Assembly: GCA_016782755.1 (NCBI GenBank)
Contig: JADHXY010000007.1
Coordinates: 1-33,089 of the forward strand
DNA length: 33,089 nucleotides
Origin: Phycisphaerae bacterium
GTDB taxonomy: Bacteria > Planctomycetota > Phycisphaerae > Sedimentisphaerales > Anaerobacaceae
Direction of reading: 5' to 3'
Below, piece after piece: positions 7,375-17,567 of this stretch. Numbering within the stretch: position 1 is the first letter of the stretch; every line of letters begins with the position of its first letter. Both the position numbers and the translations under genes were made by a program. Below the pieces are notes generated by a model. That model did no database searches, was not told where the DNA came from, and saw only the letters and a list, made by a program, of their open reading frames with translations.

Positions 7375-7500
7375 CACCCAAAGTTCGACAAAACCAATAG
7401 TTCTTTTGACTTGCGGGACTATTTGCAACAGCACATTAATCAGCATTGTGGTGTACGTATGTGCCTGTTGATGGCAGGTGTGCCGGATGCTAATAAAGAA

Positions 7501-7689
7501 CTACCCGTTTGTTTTTTTCTCCCTCTTTTCACGTTGAATTGCTTCGTAGACCTCTCTTCGATGAACCGGTATAGTCTTAGGTGCCGTTATGCCAAGGCGA
7601 ACCTTATCACCACGGATGTCAACGATGGTAATCTCAACATCATCGCCGATCATAATCGATTCGTCTTTTCGCCTGCTCAAAACCAGCAT
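7501..7689 (-). CDS. csrA: Carbon storage regulator CsrA
   Basis: 62 residues, the usual length. It begins [20 protein letters not shown] and has the RLGITAPK and [12 protein letters not shown] segments. The N-terminal LVLSRR strand and the VHRREV region form the RNA-binding faces of the dimer, and Arg at the VHR position is present. CsrA binds GGA motifs in mRNA leaders and changes translation or stability. No fliW or flagellar gene is next to it. It converges on the lipoprotein pair and has a 450-base gap upstream. Confidence 0.96.
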   Translation of the reverse strand: MLVLSRRKDESIMIGDDVEITIVDIRGDKVRLGITAPKTIPVHRREVYEAIQREKREKKTNG

Positions 7690-8142
7690 TTTTTAATTCC
7701 TCTTGCGAGACGGCCATATTCAAATGTTTTTCGAAAAGACCCTGCCAAATCTTGAAGACAAACATTTAGGTGTAGTTATCTTTTCGGCTAATTTCAGGGG
7801 TATAAATAGATGTTTTTGCTAAGCATGATGCATTAATAACCCCTTCGGTCCTGTTGCTGAATGCAATTATACCATGATAAATCACGATTTTCTGAAAAAA
7901 TCCTGGGTGCCAAAGATTTCACAGTTTTAAAATGTTTTTTTACCGCTCCCGATATAACAGGCTTGCGGCGAATTGCCTTGCTATTTCTCAAGTTTTGGCT
8001 AAAATACTTCAAAAGCAATGGTTGACAATAAGGGCGATCTGAGTTTGGGAAAAATTGCAGAGTTTATGGCGACAATCGCAATAGAGTTTGTAAGTCAAAT
8101 AAAAGGATAGAGTAGTTTTTGTAAAAAGGAGCAAAGGACAAA
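7690..8142. other. Divergent intergenic region csrA / groES
   Basis: 453 bases without a gene. It must hold the promoters of csrA (minus) and groES (plus). No CIRCE inverted repeat (TTAGCACTC-N9-GAGTGCTAA) was found, so HrcA control of groESL is not supported. A TTGACA at about 8022 has no good -10 at the right distance. The region just before groES has the ribosome site AAAGGAG. Confidence 0.6.
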
Positions 8143-8430
8143 ATGAAAATTCGACCGTTGGCTGACAAGGTACTTGTGCAACGCCTTGAGGCGGAGGCTA
8201 AAACGGCTGGTGGTATAGTTCTGCCGGACACCGCCAAAGAGAAGCCGCAAAGAGGCAAAATAGTAAGCGTAGGCAAAGGCAAGGTACTCGATGATGGAAC
8301 CACCAGAAAGTTGGAGGTTAAAAAAGGTGACAATATCCTTTTCTCAAGCTATGCAGGGACAGAGATTAAAATTGATGGCAAAGAGTATTTGATCATGTCC
8401 GAATCTGACATTATGGCTGTAATCGAGTAG
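8143..8430 (+). CDS. groES: Co-chaperonin GroES
   Basis: 95 residues, normal length. It starts [18 protein letters not shown] and contains the mobile loop ([16 protein letters not shown]), the GKGKVLDDG roof region and the end [14 protein letters not shown]. It caps the GroEL cavity during folding. An AAAGGAG-type ribosome site precedes it; groEL follows 64 bases downstream, the standard operon order. Confidence 0.97.
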   Translation: MKIRPLADKVLVQRLEAEAKTAGGIVLPDTAKEKPQRGKIVSVGKGKVLDDGTTRKLEVKKGDNILFSSYAGTEIKIDGKEYLIMSESDIMAVIE

Positions 8431-8479
8431 GGAAAATAATAAACAGCGTGCACCATTTAAATGGCGTACTGATTCTTAA

Positions 8480-10114
<1,635 letters not shown>

Positions 10115-10227
10115 GTGGCTGATAGCTAAGGCAAACGAATACTGCTGCGTGTCCAGACGCTTCTGCCCAAGTTGCAAACCTTTTAACAAGCAAGGTATTA
10201 AGCCTTGCCAAGCCTTGTCTTTGGAAG

Positions 10228-10249
10228 GTTCTTCCTTGACAGGAAGAAC
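10228..10249 (+). terminator. Terminator-like hairpin after groEL
   Basis: GTTCTTCCT and AGGAAGAAC form a perfect 9-bp stem with loop TGAC, followed by TGTTTTCT. It lies 114 bases after the groEL stop. A shorter GCAAGG/CCTTGC hairpin precedes it. Confidence 0.6.
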
Positions 10250-10373
10250 TGTTTTCTGTACATTCATCTGTTTCTGTGGTGACAGCTTATTGGAATATAT
10301 GGTTTACTAAATGGGTTTTCTTGTGGAATTTTAAGGTGTAAAAAATATTAGTCAATGAAAGGAACAAAAGATT

Positions 10374-11531
10374 GTGAATAAAATTAAAATCGGGATTGTT
10401 GGTGTGGGTAACTGTACAAGTTCGTTACTCCAAGGTATTGAGTACTATAAAAACAAGAATAGCAAAGATGTTATCGGACTAATGCACTGGGACATCAATG
10501 GATATAAACCATATGATATCGAAGTGGTAGCTGCGTTCGATATCGACAAAAGAAAAGTTGGAAAGGACGTCAACGAAGCCATATTCGAAAGGCCAAACTG
10601 CACCACAGTATTTTGTAAAGATATGCCCAAAACCGGTGTTGCGGTGAAAATGGGTAAAATTCTCGATGGTTTTTCGGATCATATGAAGGGTTATGACGAT
10701 GACTACACCTTCGTGCTCAATGGTGAGCCTGAAGCGACGAAAGAGGATATCGTCCGAATCTTGAAGGAATCCGGCGCTGAGATACTATTAAATTACCTCC
10801 CTGTTGGTTCTGAGGAAGCTGCAAAGTTTTATGCCGAATGTGCTCTGGAAGCAGGTGTGGCGTTTATAAACAATATACCTGTTTTTATAGCAAGCAATGC
10901 AGAATGGGCAAAGAAGTTTGAAGAAAAGAACATACCAATAATAGGCGATGACATTAAGGCCCAACTTGGCGCGACAATTACTCATAGAGTCTTAACCGAC
11001 CTCTTCAATAAAAGAGGGGTAAAGTTAGAAAGAACTTACCAACTCAATACAGGCGGAAATACTGATTTCCTCAATATGCACAAAAGCAGCAGGCTCGACT
11101 CCAAGAAAATATCAAAGACAGAAGCTGTACAGTCTGTTACCACCAATAGATTGGCTGGTCGTAATATTCACATTGGCCCAAGCGATTATGTTCCATGGCA
11201 AGATGACAACAAGGTCTGTTTTATCAGGATGGAGGGTAAGCTCTTTGGCGACGTGCCGATGAACCTGGAATTGCGGCTGAGCGTGGAAGACTCGCCAAAC
11301 TCGGCAGGTGTTGTCATTGATTCAATCAGGTGCTGCAAGCTGGCCCTTGATAGAGGCCAAGGCGGTATCCTGGACGGTCCATCGGCATATTTCTGCAAAC
11401 ATCCACCGTGCCAGTATACCGATGATCAGGCCTACAAGTTGGTTGAGCAGTTTATAGCTGATGGAAAAGAGACTGTAGCTGATGAAAAGCCTGATCGTAC
11501 CTTCGAAGAAATGCAACAGATTACAAAATAG
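10374..11531 (+). CDS. ino1: myo-Inositol-1-phosphate synthase
   Basis: 385 residues, the length of the prokaryotic enzymes. The NAD-binding Rossmann start is KIGIVGVGNCTSSLLQG; the catalytic part has LLNYLPVGSEEA, GDDIKAQLGATITHRVL and LNTGGNTDFLNM, which are family signatures, and a Lys-rich active site region near KSSRLDSKKISKT. It converts glucose-6-phosphate to 1L-myo-inositol-1-phosphate in the cytoplasm, the first step of inositol metabolism. The start is GTG at 10374 with AAAGGA upstream. It is followed 134 bases later by the enzyme that uses its product, so it heads an inositol-phosphate cassette. Confidence 0.95.
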   Translation: MNKIKIGIVGVGNCTSSLLQGIEYYKNKNSKDVIGLMHWDINGYKPYDIEVVAAFDIDKRKVGKDVNEAIFERPNCTTVFCKDMPKTGVAVKMGKILDGFSDHMKGYDDDYTFVLNGEPEATKEDIVRILKESGAEILLNYLPVGSEEAAKFYAECALEAGVAFINNIPVFIASNAEWAKKFEEKNIPIIGDDIKAQLGATITHRVLTDLFNKRGVKLERTYQLNTGGNTDFLNMHKSSRLDSKKISKTEAVQSVTTNRLAGRNIHIGPSDYVPWQDDNKVCFIRMEGKLFGDVPMNLELRLSVEDSPNSAGVVIDSIRCCKLALDRGQGGILDGPSAYFCKHPPCQYTDDQAYKLVEQFIADGKETVADEKPDRTFEEMQQITK

Positions 11532-11665
11532 ACATGCTGGCCAGGGGCTTTAGTAAAACGATATTGGACTGAAGGTCGGCCCGTTCTTACGGTAATCCCA
11601 CCGAATGAAGCAGCTTGTAATGTGATAGAAGAATTCGTTATTGGTAAACGTGAGGGCTAAGAAAA

Positions 11666-13030
11666 ATGAAATGCCTTATACTTGCCGCAGGCAAAGGAAG
11701 CAGATTGGCAGCAAGGGGTGATTCAAAGCCCCTTGTTTCGTTTCTGGGGCTTACTCTCATTGAGCGGGCCATTCTGGCTGCACAAAGCTGCGGTCTTACG
11801 GAGTTTTATATTGTAATCGGCTGCAACGGCGAAAAGGTAAGGGTATTCTTAGATAAATTCAGCCGGGAGAAAAACCTGAATATTACCCATGTCATAAATG
11901 AAGATTGGGAAAAGGAAAACGGTCTATCTGTTCTTAAGGCGAAGGAATTATTGGATGAAAAATTCATTCTAATGATGGTCGATCACATTTTTGACAGGGA
12001 TATTCTGGTCAAGCTGACACAACAGCAGATACAAGAAGGTGAGGTGATATTAGCTGTTGACTCAAACGTAAATTCAAACAGCATGGTTGACATTGACGAT
12101 GTCACAAAAGTACATATCGAAGACGGCAAAATCCTTGACATCGGCAAGGACGTCTCTGAGTATAATGCATTTGATACGGGTTTTTTCCTTTGCAGCCCTT
12201 CGATTTTTGCAGCCATTGAGACAAGCATTGACCGTAATAATGATAGTACGCTTTCGGGCGGAATAAGGATACTGGCCAACGCTGGTGCCGCCCGGGCACT
12301 CGACATATCTGGAAAATTCTGGATTGATTTAGATGATGAAAAAGCCCTGCGCAAAGGCGAAAAGTGTTTATTGGGCAAACTAAAAAAGCCGTCCGATGGC
12401 CCCGTCTCTAAGCATCTCAACAGGTCCATATCTATTAGTCTCACACGATGTCTGGTCAAAACGAAAATAAGCCCGAACCAGATATCTTTTCTGTCGTTTA
12501 TCCTTTGTGTAATAGCCTCGGCCCTATTTTTTGAAGGTGGCTATCTCACTCTTCTCGCGGGGGCTATCCTCGCCCAAATCGCATCTATAATTGATGGCTG
12601 CGATGGGGAAATAGCAAGATTGAAATTTCAAACCACAGACTTTGGAGGTTGGTTTGATGCAGTATTGGATAGATATGCTGATGGTTTTCTTTTATTTGGT
12701 TTAACGTATCATGTTTATTTAATGAATAGCACTTTCTTGCATATCACCATTGGTTTTTTGGCAATCATGGGATCCTTTATGAATAGTTACACGGCAGACA
12801 AGTATGATGGTTTGAGGAATGGCTTGCTGAGTAAACGAATCGGTTCAAAAGGTTTTTCTTTCAGAATAGGTCGTGATGTTAGAACGCTCATCATATTCAT
12901 TGGTTGTTTAATAAACCAGCCTCTCTTTATCCTAATCTGGATTGGTACCATAGCGAATTTGGAAAATATCCGAAGAATAGTGGTTTTAAGTAAAGTTGAA
13001 AAATATAGTTTGCTTAAAAAAGAAGATTGA
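11666..13030 (+). CDS. Bifunctional inositol-1-phosphate cytidylyltransferase / CDP-alcohol phosphatidyltransferase (IPCT-DIPPS type)
   Basis: 454 residues in two domains. Residues 1-235 are a sugar-phosphate nucleotidyltransferase (ILAAGKGSRL, DSKPLV, VDHIFD), which would make CDP-inositol from CTP and inositol-1-phosphate. Residues about 255-445 are a membrane CDP-alcohol transferase with the full signature: Asp310, Asp313, Gly314, Ala317, Arg318, then GGWFDAVLD, and several membrane segments. This domain order is that of the enzyme making di-myo-inositol phosphate-phosphate in thermophiles such as Archaeoglobus and Rubrobacter. The acceptor could be inositol-1-phosphate (a solute) or a lipid; the sequence does not decide. 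The upstream synthase supplies the substrate; the HD protein overlaps its 3' end. Confidence 0.88.
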   Translation: MKCLILAAGKGSRLAARGDSKPLVSFLGLTLIERAILAAQSCGLTEFYIVIGCNGEKVRVFLDKFSREKNLNITHVINEDWEKENGLSVLKAKELLDEKFILMMVDHIFDRDILVKLTQQQIQEGEVILAVDSNVNSNSMVDIDDVTKVHIEDGKILDIGKDVSEYNAFDTGFFLCSPSIFAAIETSIDRNNDSTLSGGIRILANAGAARALDISGKFWIDLDDEKALRKGEKCLLGKLKKPSDGPVSKHLNRSISISLTRCLVKTKISPNQISFLSFILCVIASALFFEGGYLTLLAGAILAQIASIIDGCDGEIARLKFQTTDFGGWFDAVLDRYADGFLLFGLTYHVYLMNSTFLHITIGFLAIMGSFMNSYTADKYDGLRNGLLSKRIGSKGFSFRIGRDVRTLIIFIGCLINQPLFILIWIGTIANLENIRRIVVLSKVEKYSLLKKED

Positions 13031-13583
13031 AAAGATTATCAAAAACTCCCTGGTTCCTGAAGACCCGATACACTCAAAAAACACCCTGGAGTGGCTGCTT
13101 AAATTAAAGCCTGATGCTGATGAAGCTTTACAGATCGCCGCTTTAGCTCATGATATAGAAAGAGCTATCGAGAAACGTAAAGTGAAGCGGAAAGATTATA
13201 AAGATTACGATGAGTTCAAGAATGCTCATGCATTAAATAGTGCTAATATCTCGGTAGAAATAATGAAAGAGTGTAACGTAAGTACAGAATTGACTGATGA
13301 TGTCTTTGGCCTGATACGCCTTCACGAAACGGGAGGTTCCAGGCGTGTAAACATATTAAGAGGTGCCGACGGCATCTCCTTTTTTCATGTCAATCTCCCT
13401 GAATACTTCAACCGGAATGGTAAAAAGGAAACAGAAAAAAGGTGGTTTTGGGGTTATAGGAGATTATCAGAGAAAGAAAGAAAAATAATTGCCAGGTTCA
13501 ATTATCAGGATGAAGAACTTAACGCTCTCGTAGCGGCTTGGAATAAGATGGTGGTTTCTGGTAGTGTATATTGGGAAGTTTAA
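12996..13583 (+). CDS. HD-fold hydrolase-like protein in the inositol cassette
   Basis: About 195 residues if translation starts at the TTG at 12996, inside the end of the previous gene (35-base overlap); no clear ATG exists near the family start, so the N-terminus is uncertain. Metal-ligand pattern of HD-domain phosphohydrolases: His26, His52-Asp53 (ALAHDIERA), His78 (NAHALN), His110 (RLHETGG) and Asp125 (GADGISF). It resembles DUF4202-type proteins. In the di-myo-inositol phosphate route a phosphatase must remove the extra phosphate, and this protein is in the right place, but this is inference. Translational coupling to the upstream gene is likely. Confidence 0.75.
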   Translation: MKNIVCLKKKIEKIIKNSLVPEDPIHSKNTLEWLLKLKPDADEALQIAALAHDIERAIEKRKVKRKDYKDYDEFKNAHALNSANISVEIMKECNVSTELTDDVFGLIRLHETGGSRRVNILRGADGISFFHVNLPEYFNRNGKKETEKRWFWGYRRLSEKERKIIARFNYQDEELNALVAAWNKMVVSGSVYWEV

Positions 13584-13604
13584 CTTTTCTTTAAGGACAA
13601 AGCA

Positions 13605-16600
13605 ATGGAAGCTGAAGAAAAACTTGAAGCTAAACCCAAAAAAAGAACCAGGACAAGAATACTGAAGCTGGCGTTGGTGATAGTCGTTATTTTGATTCTG
13701 CTGCTGGTATTTCTGCTGCCTGCGTTTGTGTCGAGCGAAAAAGGGCGGAAAACAATCTTAGCTAAAATCAATAATTCTATCGATGGCAGGACGGATTTCT
13801 CAGGCCTTACAATGAGTTGGTGGAAAGGCGTAAAGGTAACAGATTTAAGCTTCGAAGATAATGCGGGACAAGTCATGGTCAAGGTAAAGCAGATTGCCAC
13901 AACACCTCATTACGCTTCCATTCTGCTTGGCAGTCTATCCTTCGGCGAAACAGTAATAGAGAAACCGGAAATAGATATAAATCTCAAAGACTCGCAGTCC
14001 CAGAAAGCCGAAGGTTCTAATCAAAAGACCTCGGTAGACAAAAAAACACAGCCAATCATCCTGCCAATTAAAAGAATCGATCTGGTTGTCAATGAGGGCA
14101 GCCTGAAAATTACCAGTTCAAATGCCGAAACTGTTGAGCTTTCGCAGATAAACTCCAAGCTGAATCTCAATCCGCCGGGCCAACAGACAAGTTTCGATAT
14201 AGATATGACTGTAGTTGATAAAGATAAAAAGTCAAAAATCAGTGCAACCGGCCAGGTTACTCCCAGCACAAAAGGATGGGGTCTTAAAGGAACAAACGGC
14301 AATCTTACTGTTGAGATCAACGATCTGGATATCGGTTCTTTAGAACCCCTCTTTGCACTTGCTGGGATCGAAGTTCAGGCCAACGGGAGCATTTCGGCCC
14401 AGGTAAAGAGCGAACTCAAGGATGGGCAAATTGAAAACTTAAGTGGAATCGTCAAGGGCAAGGCTTTGGATATAACCGGCCCAGGATTTAGAGGAGACCG
14501 GTTTAAGAGTGACGTCTTGAATATTGATATAGAACTGGCAAGCAAACCTGGGTTGATAAATGTGGACAGTCTGCAAATTCACAGCGATTGGGTCGATGCA
14601 AAAACAAGCGGGGTTGTTCCTACAACGTTCAAATCGTTGGCAGAATTTCTTGAGGCTGATTCCATTTATAATTTAGAGGGTACTCTAAAATGTGATCTGG
14701 CTAAAGCTTTATCGCAAATGCCTCATACCTTCGGTGTTAGAGAAGGGATAAAGGTAACTTCCGGACAGCTAATCGGTGATGTCAGGACTCTAACCAAAGA
14801 TAATCGAAGGATGATTAGCGGCCAAGCCAGTCTTGCAGGACTGCAGGGGATAATTGAGGGTAAAACTGTCATTTTATCGGAACCAGTAAAGGCAGAGGTG
14901 AAAATAACATCAAGTGATTCCGGCATAACTTTTGATAAATTAGAAGTTTCCGCTCCGTTTGCCAGGCTCAATTGTACAGGAACCGGGGAATTGCTGGAAT
15001 ACGATGCAGAGATTAATCTGGCTACGTTTCAGAGCCAGTTGGGACAATTTATAGATATAGGTCAATACAAAATAGCCGGTGAGATTCTGAGTAAAGGTAC
15101 CGTGTCTATCAAGGAAAAAGAGATTGCCGCGGTCGGTTCAGCGGTTGTTAAGGAGCTTCGTTTGAGTTCGCCGGAAGATATAAGTGCGTTTGAGCCGAAG
15201 GCCGATATGTTTTTTTCGGCAACTATTGAACGTGACAAAAACATCCTTGATATTAAGTCTGTAGAAGCTAAGGCAAGTTTTGGCAAGATCAGTATAAAAG
15301 ATGCAAGCATACCATTAGACAAAAAATCCGCAGAACCTATGGAACTTGATATCTCTGCAGAAGTTGACCTGGCGGGACTTGTGCCGTTTGTGGTATTATT
15401 AGCCTCTTTCCCGGCTGATATGCAATTAGAGGGGACCGCGGTATCCAATCTTTCTATCCAAGCCAAAAAGGACAGCTACCATATAACAACCGATGCGACA
15501 GAGATTAAGAATCTGAAGATCGTCTCTCCGGGACAGAAGCCATTTGAGCAAACCAAGATTTCAGTTACTTTTGATGCCAAGATTAATCCTGATAAGAAAG
15601 CTATTGAATTTAAGCTGACAAGTCCTCAAATAAAGATCAAAGGCGACCTGCAGCAGATTATCAACGAAGAGAAGACAAAACTGCAGGGCCGAGCAGACTG
15701 TGAATATGACTGGTCGGCTGTTAGTGCTGTTGCGAGACCCTTTTTGCCGGAAGGTTTGAAACTTGAGGGAGACCGAAAGGATACTATTAATTTTTCCAGC
15801 GAATATCAAACCGGCCAGACAGATAAGCTGCTGGCCAACCTTAACACGGAAGGTAAACTGGGATTTGCAAAGGCCGGCTTCATGGGGTTGGATTTTGGCC
15901 CTGCCGAGGTGGATATCCAGGTCAAGAAAGGACTTCTGGAAATCACTCCATTTTCCACAACAGTTAATAACGGCCAATTCAACTTTGCCGGTGGAGCTGA
16001 CTTTAAGCAGAAACCGACGCTATTTAAGATAGCAAAGCCAATTCATATAGTTAAGGATGTACAGATCAACGAGGAAACTACAGAAAAGCTTTTGATGTAT
16101 GTAAACCCGATTTTTGCCAACGCCGTAAACGTCAGCGGTGTGGCGGATTTTAATTGCGAACGCCTTGCGATACCATTAAGTGATACTCCGGGGAATGAAC
16201 TTGAAGTAATTGGCACAATATCGATAAGTCAACTGCGTTTGCAGGCATCGGACTTACTCGGACAAATCCTTACAGCTTCAGGGGCAAGCTCGCAGGGCCA
16301 AAACATCACCCTCCATCCTACAAGATTCGTTTTGCAGAAGGGTTTTCTTCGATATGATGATATGCAAATAGATGTCGATGATAAACCTATTAACTTCAGG
16401 GGTGTTATCGGCGTGGATGATAAGAGCCTGGATATGACTGTGACTTTGCCTTATTCATTGAAGTCGGGGCCAAGCAGTAGCAGGATATCGCTGCCACTTA
16501 GAGGTACTATCGATAAGCCTGAGATTGACTTGGGAAAACTGCTTGAGGGACAGTTAAAAGAGCAACTGGAAGAACAATTAAAGGAGCATTTGGAAGGCGA

Positions 16601-16646
16601 AGTAGGCGAAAAGATAATCGAGGGCCTTGAAGGACTGTTTAAGTAA
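13605..16646 (+). CDS. Large AsmA-like envelope protein
   Basis: 1013 residues. A basic cytoplasmic start is followed by one membrane helix (about 20-43), then a very long periplasmic part made of repeating beta-strand segments with Asp/Lys alternation. The early segment after the anchor (FSGLTMSWWKGVKVTDLSFED) and the C-terminal part (LSLP-LRGTIDKPEIDLGKLL) are typical of the AsmA/DUF748/TamB superfamily, thought to form a groove that carries lipids between membranes. The end is a helical LKEQLEEQLKEHLEG tail. Its start has AAGGACAAAGC upstream and lies 21 bases after the HD gene, so it is in the same operon. The cargo is unknown; a link with inositol lipids is only suggested by position. 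Confidence 0.82.
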   Translation: MEAEEKLEAKPKKRTRTRILKLALVIVVILILLLVFLLPAFVSSEKGRKTILAKINNSIDGRTDFSGLTMSWWKGVKVTDLSFEDNAGQVMVKVKQIATTPHYASILLGSLSFGETVIEKPEIDINLKDSQSQKAEGSNQKTSVDKKTQPIILPIKRIDLVVNEGSLKITSSNAETVELSQINSKLNLNPPGQQTSFDIDMTVVDKDKKSKISATGQVTPSTKGWGLKGTNGNLTVEINDLDIGSLEPLFALAGIEVQANGSISAQVKSELKDGQIENLSGIVKGKALDITGPGFRGDRFKSDVLNIDIELASKPGLINVDSLQIHSDWVDAKTSGVVPTTFKSLAEFLEADSIYNLEGTLKCDLAKALSQMPHTFGVREGIKVTSGQLIGDVRTLTKDNRRMISGQASLAGLQGIIEGKTVILSEPVKAEVKITSSDSGITFDKLEVSAPFARLNCTGTGELLEYDAEINLATFQSQLGQFIDIGQYKIAGEILSKGTVSIKEKEIAAVGSAVVKELRLSSPEDISAFEPKADMFFSATIERDKNILDIKSVEAKASFGKISIKDASIPLDKKSAEPMELDISAEVDLAGLVPFVVLLASFPADMQLEGTAVSNLSIQAKKDSYHITTDATEIKNLKIVSPGQKPFEQTKISVTFDAKINPDKKAIEFKLTSPQIKIKGDLQQIINEEKTKLQGRADCEYDWSAVSAVARPFLPEGLKLEGDRKDTINFSSEYQTGQTDKLLANLNTEGKLGFAKAGFMGLDFGPAEVDIQVKKGLLEITPFSTTVNNGQFNFAGGADFKQKPTLFKIAKPIHIVKDVQINEETTEKLLMYVNPIFANAVNVSGVADFNCERLAIPLSDTPGNELEVIGTISISQLRLQASDLLGQILTASGASSQGQNITLHPTRFVLQKGFLRYDDMQIDVDDKPINFRGVIGVDDKSLDMTVTLPYSLKSGPSSSRISLPLRGTIDKPEIDLGKLLEGQLKEQLEEQLKEHLEGEVGEKIIEGLEGLFK

Positions 16647-16764
16647 ACCGGGCGAAGGAACTGCCATGGTGAATATTGGGCTTGGTTGTGTAGGTCAAGT
16701 GTCATATGAGAAGATCATTTCCAAGAGTTAATTGTTATTGACTCCGCGATTGGATATTGAAGAT

Positions 16765-17422
16765 ATGGAAGAGAAAACAGAACAACCAGCAAGCGAGTCG
16801 AATTCACAGCAGCCAAATCGGTTAAAGACAACACTTCTGGCCTGTCCAGAAGGCCGTCTTTTGCTGGTCGGAGTCGCCTTGGCATTTATATACACTTTCT
16901 GGCTCGGAGTTAAGTTGCTGTTTTCCCCGGAAGATTCCCAGATTCTCATCGGAATGACCGCTACTCACGTCATGTTTGGCCGAGCTGCCGGCATGGCCTT
17001 TGGATACTCCCTGGCCCTTGGACACAGCACGGTCATCACGAACTGCATAATAATTGAAACAATTCTGGTACTTATTTTCTATCCATTGTTTGTGCTCAGC
17101 TGGCAACGCCTATTAGTGATCGACTGGCTCAAGAACATGTTCGAGCGTACCCGCAAGGCTGCTGAGGCCCGCAAGGGTATGGTCCGAAGGTATGGCATCA
17201 TCGGGCTATTTGCTTTCGTCTGGTTTCCTTTCTGGATGACCGGTCCGGTAATTGGCTGTGTGATCGGGTTTCTGCTGGGCCTTTTTTCTGCGTCAGTTCC
17301 ATGATCGTGTAGCATCCTATAGTTCATACGCCGCTATGGTCCTTATGGCATTATTGGTCATTATTATTATCATCGGACATCTCCTGTACCGAACCATCCA
17401 CGAAAACAAACCCAAGACTTAA
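16765..17422 (+). pseudogene. Small multidrug-export-like membrane protein, frameshifted
   Basis: The frame from ATG 16765 runs to a TGA at 17302-17304 (about 179 residues) and has three or four membrane helices, an ERTRKAAEARKGMVRRYGIIGLFAFVW segment and GPVIGCVIGFLLGL, which resemble the Sm_multidrug_ex (PF06695) family. Skipping one T in the run of six at about 17282-17287 joins it to another frame (LRQFHDRVASYSSY ... LMALLVIIIIIIGHLLYR) that ends at 17422 and supplies the missing last membrane helix. So the gene is probably interrupted by a one-base insertion, either real or a sequencing error. A TTG at 16732 is an alternative start. Substrate unknown. Confidence 0.6.
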
Positions 17423-17567
17423 CTCGGATATGAGTTTCTTGGATTTGGCAAATAAAGCAGGCTGGCAGGACTAATGTTAAATGGCGGATACTAACTGGTT
17501 GCAATTATGGATTAAATGCTGTAGATTATGCCTGTGTTTAGAGTTCAAAGATAAAAGGATGTGAAAA

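Larger units (their letters stand above)
6737..7390 (+). repeat. Tandem duplication, copy 2 (leader plus lipoprotein gene)
   Basis: Second copy of the unit at 6135. It is longer because the coding part contains a replacement module of about 70 codons. Both copies end with a related sequence around GTTCGACA after the stop codon. Confidence 0.85.

Noticed and set aside
6271-7397. Long Ser/Ala-rich minus-strand frames opposite the lipoproteins
   Set aside because: They mirror the Glu/Lys/Ala/Ser repeats of the lipoproteins and have no ribosome site or domain.
7690-8142. Possible CIRCE element before groES
   Set aside because: The conserved inverted repeat TTAGCACTC-N9-GAGTGCTAA is not present on either strand.
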